A program made the translations under genes and the position numbers. DNA of 5,894 nt, from positions 1 to 5,894 of the forward strand of contig DATAUH010000321.1 of NCBI GenBank assembly GCA_036268375.1. Direction: 5' to 3'. Positions 1 to 5,894 of this stretch are shown here, piece by piece; positions within the stretch are counted from its first letter, which is position 1, and each line of letters begins with the position of its first letter. The stretch comes from PALSA-243 sp036268375. GTDB lineage: Bacteria; Acidobacteriota; Terriglobia; Bryobacterales; Bryobacteraceae. The notes under the pieces are model-generated. The model saw nothing but the letters and a program-made list of their open reading frames with translations. It was not told the DNA's origin and made no database searches.

Positions 1-263
1 GTGAGTTCCCGTCTGCGGCCGGGCCGAATCGCACGCTGCGTAATCATATAGCGGACCATCGTTCCACTTGATTCAGTCACGGGAAATATGTTGGTGTGGA
101 GTGAATCTGGTAGCGTCACGGCTGTGGCGGCAGCGCCAAACTGCCATATCATCGCCAAAGAACTCATCGACAGAGTAGACTTCTTCGAAGGCCAGCCGGA
201 AATTCGAGAACGGATTGATTTGAATGGCGGACGACCGGGCTCCAACCCGCGACCTCCGACGTG
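1..263 (+). other. Broken short reading frame, possible gene remnant
   Basis: One frame is open from the window edge to an amber TAG at 49-51, then open again from 52 to a TGA at 261-263. The second part could start at ATG 88, giving 58 residues; there is only a weak GGGA upstream. The stretch around residues 1-45 (containing SVTAVAAAPNCHIIAKEL and DRVDFF) has protein-like composition. The last residues (GRPGSNPRPPT) are simply the antisense of a tRNA-like T arm, so the present C-terminus cannot be native. I do not recognise a family. It may be the end of a decayed gene truncated by the tRNA-like scar, or a chance frame. No function is proposed. Confidence 0.2.
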
Positions 264-267
264 ACGG
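225..267 (-). pseudogene. Degenerate 3' half of a tRNA (Asp-like), possible attachment-site scar
   Basis: Read on the minus strand, this segment follows a bacterial tRNA from the anticodon loop to the end: loop CCGTCAC with GTC in the anticodon place, the stem strand GTCGG, AGGTC, then GCGGGTTGGAGC as the 5' T stem and loop, and a GCCA end. It is not functional as seen. U33 is C, the invariant C of the T loop (TTC) is G, the T stem has a G-G mismatch, the 3' acceptor strand looks two bases short, and no matching 5' anticodon stem, D arm or 5' acceptor strand follows upstream. A tRNA 3' half breaking off at the anticodon loop is the usual form of the att copy left by tRNA-targeting integrases. 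That interpretation is inference; a chance or independently decayed tRNA pseudogene is the alternative. Confidence 0.45.
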
Positions 268-541
268 GATGCCAGCCGTTTGGCTTAGACTCCCGGCGTC
301 TGTCGTCCCACCGCCCTCGCTTTTCGGGCGCGAGAAGCCAGAAACAAAAACTGCGCTCTCTGTGCGTGCGCGTCGTGCGGAGGGAACCGCATGACTTGCC
401 GCTCCTTTTGGAAGGACCCGGGGACTTAGCTGAGCTTACGAGTGACCCCAAAGTGTCTCTTACAAGACGATTCAAGAGATACTCATCGCGACTAGACACG
501 GACTCATCGGCTAAATACCTACTTACCACTTAGCGTCGCGC
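268..541. other. Intergenic stretch with no supported gene
   Basis: Reading frames on both strands here are short, run through the tRNA-like scar and have arginine/serine-rich composition with no family resemblance. I see only small local hairpins: AGCC/GGCT around a four-base loop at 274-285, and CTCGC/GCGAG around a nine-base loop at 316-334. Neither has a T tract or a recognisable RNA family. An octamer, ACTCATCG, occurs twice near 481-508, which is unremarkable by itself. The promoter of the downstream amylase gene should lie here, but I cannot pick a convincing -35/-10 pair. Confidence 0.5.
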
Positions 542-577
542 TTGTTAGACTGCAAACAATCCAGTCCGCGCTGGGTA

Positions 578-585
578 AAGGAAGG
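578..585 (+). promoter_or_regulatory. Ribosome binding site deciding the TTG start at 593
   Basis: AAGGAAGG is close to the AAGGAGG consensus and ends seven bases before the in-frame TTG at 593. The alternative TTG at 542 has no purine-rich stretch in front of it (upstream bases CTTAGCGTCGCGC). This favours 593 as the translation start. Confidence 0.45.
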
Positions 586-592
586 TCTGACT

Positions 593-2287
593 TTGGGTGT
601 TATTCTACAAGCCGGTTATCGTAAGAGCGCCAACCCCACGATTTCTGTTCCTGCGCCGACAGACGGCAATGGCGATCCCTGGTGGTATGATCGCATTGCC
701 ATGCACATGGCCTCCTACCGAGGCCTGTTCACGCATATTCAGCTTCCCCCCTGCCATAAAACGATCGGCGGCGCCTCCCCCTCCTCCGACGGTTACGGCG
801 TTTATTGGGAATACGATTTAGGCTCCCAAAATCATCCAACCCGCTTCGGTTATCTCGATATTCTTCGCAGAATGTGCGCTATTGCCTTAGCCAACGGAAT
901 ACTGCCTATCGCCGATTGGGTTCCCCACCAGCGCTACGGCGGCGACAACGGCGTGTATGAATACGCATCCGCCGGCGGGCCAACGCAAGGCCGCTTCCCC
1001 AAACATCCCGGCTGCTTCCGCGGCTTCAGCCAAGCCGATTACGCTGCTGGGCGCGTACCAGAGGACCCCGTGCCCGATCGTGGAGACGACTTCGCTTTCG
1101 GCGACGAACTTTGCCCCGTGAACGGTAAGCCGTCTGGCTATGTCCAAAATGAGCTCATCGTGGCCGGCCAGTGGTTGTACCGCACGCTCGACCTCCACGG
1201 CTGCCGCAATGACGACACCAAGGGGCAAGCCATCCAAGCGGTCAACTCCTTCAGTTCGGCAACGCCAATGCGCTCGAATCCGTGCATCGGCGAATACGCC
1301 GACGGCAACAAGGACAACCTTGCCTGGTGGCTCTCGCAAGTCCGCTCCAACAACTACGCCTACGATTTCGAAGTCAAATACCACCTTCAAGACATGTGCA
1401 ACAACGGGTCCCGCTGGGACATGTCGGCGCTTCCCGGCGTTGGCTTAGGCTCCAAAGGACCCTACTGGGCCATGCGCGCGGTGACCTTCGCCGAAAATGC
1501 CGACTCCGACACAAACGGTTTTGGCGCCGTCGTCTTTAATAAACTCCTGGCGTACGCTTACATGCTCACAGCCGAAGGTTGGCCCTCGGTTTACTATCGC
1601 GATTACGCCCCCGAGCCCGACTGCTATGGACTCAAACCTGGCATCGACAATCTGATGTGGATCCACGAGAGGCTTGCCAATGGGGGCACCGAATGGCGAC
1701 ACGCCGAGTATCAATTCGTAGTCTACGAACGCCAGGCCTTTCCCGGCCTTCTGGTCGGCCTCAACAACGATATCTGGGGAGGCTGGAAGACCGTCCAAGT
1801 GCAGACCAACTTCGGTCCCAACACCAGGTTGCACGACTATAGCGGCCACTCCGGCGACGTCTGGACGGACGGTGGAGGGCGCGTCACTATCGGCATTCCA
1901 CCTAATGACAACGGACGTGGGTACGTCTGCTATTCGCGCGATGGCGCCGAAGGCCCCATCAACTCGCCCGGTCAGACCACCACGCAAATGTTCGCGGGCG
2001 CTACCGATCTGCTCACGCCTCCCGCCGCGCCCGCCGGCGTCTCCGCCGGCCGCATCTGGTGCGCAAAGGGATCCCATATTCACATCGAAAAGCCTGGTTC
2101 CGAGCCCGTGCGCTTCGTCGTAACCGACGCCGCCGGCGACGCCATCATCGACCGCGCCTGGGACGGAACGGTCAAACGCAGAGGCTGGCACGGCATCGCT
2201 GCCTACGCCGCCTCCACCGCGCCCTACGAGGCCTACTTCACCTACCAGGCCACCGCCGACTTGCAAAGAAGCGATTGTGACGTGTAA
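593..2287 (+). CDS. GH13 (alpha-amylase superfamily) glycoside hydrolase-like enzyme lacking the conserved histidines
   Basis: Predicted 564-residue protein acting on alpha-glucans or related alpha-glucosides; hydrolysis versus transfer cannot be told. The start is TTG 593, after an AAGGAAGG site; TTG 542 would add 17 residues. The N-terminus (GVILQAGYRK) matches the first strand of cytoplasmic-type bacterial alpha-amylases and no signal peptide is seen. Numbering from 593, the (beta/alpha)8 barrel runs to about 385: GYGVYWEYDLG at 67-77 resembles the usual GYxxYDLYDLGE; region I is DWVPHQ at 108-113; region II GCRNDDTKG with nucleophile Asp207 after Arg205; region III CIGEY with acid/base Glu234; region IV FAENADS with stabiliser Asp304. 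The His of region I is Gln113, its calcium-type Asn is His112, the His of region II is Gly211 and that of region IV is Ala303. A beta-sandwich (about 398-448) and an extra C-terminal beta module (about 485-553, WCAKGSHIHIEKPG onwards) follow. Fold assignment is strong; activity and exact subfamily are open. It converges on the receptor gene and is not in an operon. Confidence 0.9.
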   Translation: MGVILQAGYRKSANPTISVPAPTDGNGDPWWYDRIAMHMASYRGLFTHIQLPPCHKTIGGASPSSDGYGVYWEYDLGSQNHPTRFGYLDILRRMCAIALANGILPIADWVPHQRYGGDNGVYEYASAGGPTQGRFPKHPGCFRGFSQADYAAGRVPEDPVPDRGDDFAFGDELCPVNGKPSGYVQNELIVAGQWLYRTLDLHGCRNDDTKGQAIQAVNSFSSATPMRSNPCIGEYADGNKDNLAWWLSQVRSNNYAYDFEVKYHLQDMCNNGSRWDMSALPGVGLGSKGPYWAMRAVTFAENADSDTNGFGAVVFNKLLAYAYMLTAEGWPSVYYRDYAPEPDCYGLKPGIDNLMWIHERLANGGTEWRHAEYQFVVYERQAFPGLLVGLNNDIWGGWKTVQVQTNFGPNTRLHDYSGHSGDVWTDGGGRVTIGIPPNDNGRGYVCYSRDGAEGPINSPGQTTTQMFAGATDLLTPPAAPAGVSAGRIWCAKGSHIHIEKPGSEPVRFVVTDAAGDAIIDRAWDGTVKRRGWHGIAAYAASTAPYEAYFTYQATADLQRSDCDV

Positions 2288-2337
2288 CAATTCCGCGTGA
2301 TGATAATAGCCGCCGGCCACAGTGTCGCCGGGGCGCA

Positions 2338-2412
2338 TTAGTCCTTCCAAGGAAACGTGACCCGTTCGTCATCAAACGCCAGCAGGCGCTGCTCGCCGAT
2401 GGCCACGCCAGC
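2338..2412 (-). mobile_element. Fragment of an IS91-type (Y2 rolling-circle) transposase gene
   Basis: On the minus strand, codons from 2409 down to 2341 read GVAIGEQ, then RLLAFDDERVTF, then PWKD, before a TAA at 2338-2340. From memory, IS91-family transposases carry a conserved segment of the form HRVAISNxRLLAFDDxxVTFRWKDY in the C-terminal half of the Y2 domain, so about 23 codons match in order and spacing without a frameshift. Nothing before (EKA) or after (the expected tyrosine is replaced by the stop; no MTLxxxEFLRRF motif follows) continues the match. It is therefore a scrap, not a gene, lying in the 129-base gap between two convergent genes, directly against the stop codon of the receptor gene. 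The rest of the gap (2288-2337) holds only a weak CCGGC/GCCGG hairpin. Confidence 0.65.
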
Positions 2413-2416
2413 TTTC

Positions 2417-5400
2417 TCAGAAAGAGACTCTCGCACTGAACTGCAGTTTCCGCGGCTGGTTGGCCATCGAAGAAAAGATGCCAAACGTGGCGGAGTCTAT
2501 CCCCGTTCCGGGGGCACTGAAATGGACCGCGTTGTTCAGGTTAAACGCATCAGCCTGAAATGCCACGTGTATGCGCTCGGTTGCCCTGAACTCTCTCCGC
2601 ACACTAAGATCGAAATCGGCCACGTGCGGCGCAAACAGTCCCAGTGGAGCGGATCTCGCGATATTGCCGGCCGTGTAAGGGGCCGGATCCACAAATGCCG
2701 CTTTGTTCAGGTACGCTGTAGTTGCCAGATTGCCCGTTCCCGGAGTGCCATTCTGCCACACGCTTCCGCTGAAGCCGGGAGCGTAGTTTGGGTAGCACGC
2801 CGCGTCGATGATTCCACCCCCGGTGCAGGTGCCCGTGATTGACAAAGGCGCTCCGCTGCTAAATGTGAAAATCCCCGAAACCTGCCATCGGCTGATCGCG
2901 GTGCGCAGAATCCTGTTTTGGCTATTCCACGAATGACCTGCACCGAAAGGCAATTGATAAACGAATGTCGCGCTGGCAACATGCGTGTGGTCAATTGTTC
3001 CCGGCCCTTTTTCCAGAAAATCCTTGGTCGGGTCGCGTACGCCGGCGAGGTCGTCTAGTTCCTTGCTGAACGTGTAATTCACCATGAACGAGAGGCCATT
3101 CGATAACCGGTGATTGAGAGATACCTGGAGCGAGTGGTAGGTCGAGTTACCCACGTCGAGCCATGGATTGGAGATACCGTTATATTGAGGGAAAGGCTTT
3201 AGCGCCTGGCCGATAGTTCCCGTAAAATTCGGAAATGGAATCGCGATACTCGGAAAGAATGTCTGCGCCTGTGCAAGCGTGCTTGCCGTCAGGGTCTGCG
3301 TCAGAAGAGATCCTAGGGGAAGATACTGAATCGGGATCTGGTTTGTGTAAGGTCCTGCGACGCCCGCCCCGGGCAGCCAGTGTCCAGCGCTGGCGCTGTA
3401 TGCCACGCTGAATAAGAGATTCGCCGTGAGCGAATGCTGGATGTTGAAACTCCAATCCTCATAGTACGGAGCTTTTCCTCCAAAGTTAGGATCGCCGTAA
3501 GTGACCGTCTGAGCCGTTGTAGGACCGGAACCCACCGAAGCTCCAGCGGCAGCGGTGATGAACCCAATGCCATAGCTGGGATCAAAGAATGGGGGGCTCA
3601 AGGGATTGCCGGGATAGCCATTATTCCAGTTGTATGCCGGCTGTCCGGTCACCGCCGATGACAGGCTGCCGGCATTATTGAACCCGACTTGGCTAAGCCC
3701 TTGCCGTCCGTTTGTGCGGCCACCTACGCCGCCGGCGTGGGCGTAGAAAATGCCGTATCCAGCCCGAATCACGGTCTTCTCTCCAATCCGGTACGCCACT
3801 CCGATCCTAGGCGCCAGATTTAAGTTGTGTTGGTGGATCGGAGTCGAGCAGTGGCAGCTATCGGGGCCGTTACCCGCGAATTCGAGAGCTCCCGGGATTC
3901 CACCCGCCAACGGATTGGGCAGAGTCGGATTGAAGAACGACATCACGTTGTTCACTTCGGTGAACGGGCTCCATATGTTCTCGCGTAGACCTAGATTCAA
4001 GGTCAGACGCGAACTGACTTTGTAATCGTCCTGAACGTAAAACGCGTAGGTCTTGTACCGGCCGCCCGTCTCCGCGACGGAATTCTGTGTGACAACGCTG
4101 CTGTCGACTGCGCCCAGAAGATAACTCGCATATGCGAGGCCGGTAGTGCTAATCAAAGTTCCGGTGGAGTTAAAATTCGCGGTTTCATTGTTGCTGAACG
4201 TAAAGCCGGCCTGCGTGCCAGTGAGAGGCGTATTTTCATTGTCTTCGAGCGCTTGATATTGGAAGCCGAGAGTCAGGTTGTGCTTGCCTTTCGTCCACAG
4301 GATATTATCCTGAAGCTCATACGTGTTCTGTGCTTCGTTAAACGCGTGCGAATTGGTGCCGTCCCAACTTACCGGGGCATTGTTCCCGCTAAAACTGATA
4401 TCCGGAAAGCCCGTACTGGCGATCCCCGGCGGCAAGCCCGTGAGGCCCGCCTTCGATGGGTAATCGCCGCTCGCCGTGTTGCTCGTAAGCGGGATGAACA
4501 GGCGGCTGAAGGAAAGGCTGAACTGATTTAGGAGTGTTGGGCTGATCGTGTGAGAATCGTGGATCTGAGCCAGGGTCGAGTATTCAATCACGCCGCGTCC
4601 GTCGGTATACGGCACCGGTAAGGTTGACGTACTGATTGGGGTCAGACTGCCAACTATGGGATTCGCATACTTACCATAGCTGAAAAGACCGAATACCCGG
4701 TTATTGTCGGTAATGTTGTAGTCGACCTTGTCTGTCGTGCTGTCGTTATTGACCAGGTTCGGTAAGGTGGCCAGATAGTTATTCGTGATGTTGCCGTTAG
4801 TCGGAGCTGGAAGATTGGACGCGAACGACTTCGAGACCGATGAAATTCTGTTGGACGGGATAACGTTGCCGGGGAAAGCAGTCCGCACGCCAGTGCCGGT
4901 CGCGCTTGTCGGATCGTAGATGACCTGTGGGAAGGCGCTGAAGTCGCCGCTGCGTTCGGCTAGCGTCGGAATCGATTGATAGCCGGGAGGAGTCGCCGAG
5001 TCGAAGCGATATCCGTCGTAGTTTCCAAAGAAGAATAGTTTGTTCTTTTTGATCGGGCCGCCGATCGAGCCGCCGAACTCGTTCTGATGCTCAATCGGAG
5101 TGCTCAGCGCGAAAAAACCGCGGGCGTCGAAATCGGTATTCCGGAAATACTCGAAAACGCCGCCGTGGAACTGATTGGTTCCGGACTTGAAGACATAGTT
5201 CTCTACCCCTTGTCCCTCATACATCGCTTTGGCGCCCGATGTCTCCACTTGAAACTGGTCCACTGCCTCGACGGAAACGCCAAACGCAAGGTTCCTCGTG
5301 TCGCTCTCGGTTCCCGCGCTCGTCAGCGGCAGCCCTTCCACGTAGACTTCGTTCTGGTATGTTTGACCGCCATTGAATGAACCGGTCGACGGGCCTGCTG

Positions 5401-5894
5401 CTTGCGTGCTGTAATTCATCACGCCGACAGCCAGACCTGCAAATGCGGATGGATCTCGCGCGGCCCCGTTCATCGCCAGCGGGAGGGCATCGTAGACGTC
5501 GTTCTGCATAGAAGACCCAAGTGCGACGTCGTCTGTCTTTAGCGCAGTTGGCGCCGACTCTACGGTGACCGATTGCGTCGCGGGCCCAATTTGCAATTGA
5601 AGATTCAGCCCCACGGTTTGTAGCGCGTCCACGACAATCTTTTCGTGCCGCAAGGTCTGAAAGCCGATTGCGCTGGCCGTGACAGTGTATTCTCCCGCGG
5701 GGAGCAACGGAAGGACAAAGAACCCGGCGCTGGTGGTCTTGTGAACGGTGGCGGCTCCAGTCGCCACGTTCGTTGCAGTGACCGTTGCGCCTGCCACAAC
5801 TGCGCCGGACGGATCGGAAATCGTACCCTGGACGGAACCGGTGCCGCCTACCTGGGCAAAGGCCAAACCGGCGGCTAAAAACGCGCAAAAGCAA
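2417..5894 (-). CDS. Oar-like TonB-dependent outer-membrane receptor with carboxypeptidase-regulatory-like domain (5' end outside the window)
   Basis: Outer-membrane beta-barrel of the large acidobacterial TonB-dependent receptor group, presumed to import a bulky ligand such as an oligosaccharide using TonB energy; the ligand cannot be read from sequence. The gene runs off the window edge: the frame is open to the last base and the first visible residues, CFCAFLAAGLAFA, are the hydrophobic end of a signal peptide with likely cleavage before QVGG. The TTG at 5866 is an internal Leu, not the start. Counting from that Leu, the regulatory-like beta-sandwich (VQGTISDPSGAVVAGATV to LNLQLQIG) covers about 11-94, and the plug about 100-245, with the typical VYVEGLP, AVDQFQVETSG, YEGQGVENYVFKSGTNQFHG and FEYFRN signatures. 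The barrel fills 250-1149, including APRIGVAYRIGEKTVIRAGYG, NYTFSKELDD and ATFVYQLPFGAG. It ends QFSARVSF: the terminal Phe is the usual BAM signal, so the 3' end looks native. No frameshift or internal stop is seen. Confidence 0.95.
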   Translation of the reverse strand, partial: CFCAFLAAGLAFAQVGGTGSVQGTISDPSGAVVAGATVTATNVATGAATVHKTTSAGFFVLPLLPAGEYTVTASAIGFQTLRHEKIVVDALQTVGLNLQLQIGPATQSVTVESAPTALKTDDVALGSSMQNDVYDALPLAMNGAARDPSAFAGLAVGVMNYSTQAAGPSTGSFNGGQTYQNEVYVEGLPLTSAGTESDTRNLAFGVSVEAVDQFQVETSGAKAMYEGQGVENYVFKSGTNQFHGGVFEYFRNTDFDARGFFALSTPIEHQNEFGGSIGGPIKKNKLFFFGNYDGYRFDSATPPGYQSIPTLAERSGDFSAFPQVIYDPTSATGTGVRTAFPGNVIPSNRISSVSKSFASNLPAPTNGNITNNYLATLPNLVNNDSTTDKVDYNITDNNRVFGLFSYGKYANPIVGSLTPISTSTLPVPYTDGRGVIEYSTLAQIHDSHTISPTLLNQFSLSFSRLFIPLTSNTASGDYPSKAGLTGLPPGIASTGFPDISFSGNNAPVSWDGTNSHAFNEAQNTYELQDNILWTKGKHNLTLGFQYQALEDNENTPLTGTQAGFTFSNNETANFNSTGTLISTTGLAYASYLLGAVDSSVVTQNSVAETGGRYKTYAFYVQDDYKVSSRLTLNLGLRENIWSPFTEVNNVMSFFNPTLPNPLAGGIPGALEFAGNGPDSCHCSTPIHQHNLNLAPRIGVAYRIGEKTVIRAGYGIFYAHAGGVGGRTNGRQGLSQVGFNNAGSLSSAVTGQPAYNWNNGYPGNPLSPPFFDPSYGIGFITAAAGASVGSGPTTAQTVTYGDPNFGGKAPYYEDWSFNIQHSLTANLLFSVAYSASAGHWLPGAGVAGPYTNQIPIQYLPLGSLLTQTLTASTLAQAQTFFPSIAIPFPNFTGTIGQALKPFPQYNGISNPWLDVGNSTYHSLQVSLNHRLSNGLSFMVNYTFSKELDDLAGVRDPTKDFLEKGPGTIDHTHVASATFVYQLPFGAGHSWNSQNRILRTAISRWQVSGIFTFSSGAPLSITGTCTGGGIIDAACYPNYAPGFSGSVWQNGTPGTGNLATTAYLNKAAFVDPAPYTAGNIARSAPLGLFAPHVADFDLSVRREFRATERIHVAFQADAFNLNNAVHFSAPGTGIDSATFGIFSSMANQPRKLQFSARVSF

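Noticed and set aside
480..520. Hammerhead-like CCGATGAGTCC on the minus strand
   Set aside because: The core needs CTGANGA followed by stem II and GAAA; the first bases differ and no GAAA or cleavage-site strand is found at the right spacing.
164..529. A 121-codon minus-strand frame and an overlapping 90-codon plus-strand frame at 261-533
   Set aside because: Both read through the tRNA-like scar (TSEVAGWSPVV and its antisense are typical of mistranslated tRNA genes), have arginine/serine-rich composition, and show no ribosome site or family resemblance.
225..540. Transfer-messenger RNA on the minus strand, suggested by the tRNA-like 3' end
   Set aside because: No matching 5' tmRNA end (GGGGxxx...TTCGACGGG type) and no short tag reading frame are visible upstream, and the T loop is mutated.
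2313..2331. CCGGC/GCCGG hairpin after the amylase as a terminator
   Set aside because: Only five base pairs with a nine-base loop and no T tract on either strand; not enough to call an intrinsic terminator.
1445..2350. A 301-codon minus-strand frame opposite the amylase
   Set aside because: It is the antisense shadow of a clear GH13 gene in GC-rich sequence, with low-complexity glycine/valine runs and no recognisable domain.
2381..2393. AGCAG/CTGCT three-base-loop hairpin between the convergent genes as a terminator
   Set aside because: Short stem, no T tract, and the bases are explained by the transposase fragment (GAGCAGCGCCTGCTG coding for EQRLL).
2357..2842. A 161-codon plus-strand frame after the amylase
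   Set aside because: Mostly antisense to the conserved C-terminal barrel of the receptor; composition and lack of motifs indicate a shadow.
5217..5894. A 225-codon minus-strand frame inside the receptor gene
   Set aside because: Alternative frame of the receptor coding sequence, arginine-rich, without any motif; the overlapping frame carries all the receptor signatures.

Overview
The window looks like a chromosomal segment of a soil-type Gram-negative bacterium, most likely an acidobacterium. The main reason is the large gene on the minus strand: an Oar-like TonB-dependent receptor of more than 1,150 residues, with an N-terminal carboxypeptidase-regulatory-like domain. This architecture is strongly amplified in Acidobacteria. 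Base composition is moderately GC-rich throughout. The assignment is inference from one family.

Layout. Positions 1-541 hold no convincing intact gene. They contain a short reading frame broken by an amber codon, and on the minus strand at about 225-267 what looks like the degenerate 3' half of a tRNA (Asp-like, anticodon loop to CCA). Positions 593-2287 (+) encode a 564-residue GH13 (alpha-amylase superfamily) enzyme without a signal peptide. It starts at a TTG with a good Shine-Dalgarno sequence; a longer TTG start at 542 is possible. Positions 2288-2416 are a short convergent intergenic gap, which contains on the minus strand a 23-codon scrap closely resembling the conserved core of IS91-type (Y2) transposases. 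Positions 2417-5894 (-) are the TonB-dependent receptor, complete at its C-terminus and cut by the window edge inside its signal peptide.

How the parts relate. The two large genes converge, so they are not one operon. The receptor should sit in the outer membrane, and the amylase-like enzyme appears cytoplasmic. A shared role in glucan use is possible but not shown. The most notable points are two. (1) The GH13 enzyme keeps the three catalytic carboxylates but has replaced the normally conserved histidines of regions I, II and IV (and the region I asparagine), which suggests an unusual or poorly described GH13 subgroup. (2) The amylase gene lies between a tRNA-like scar and a transposase scar, which suggests it reached its place by, or survived, mobile-element rearrangement.
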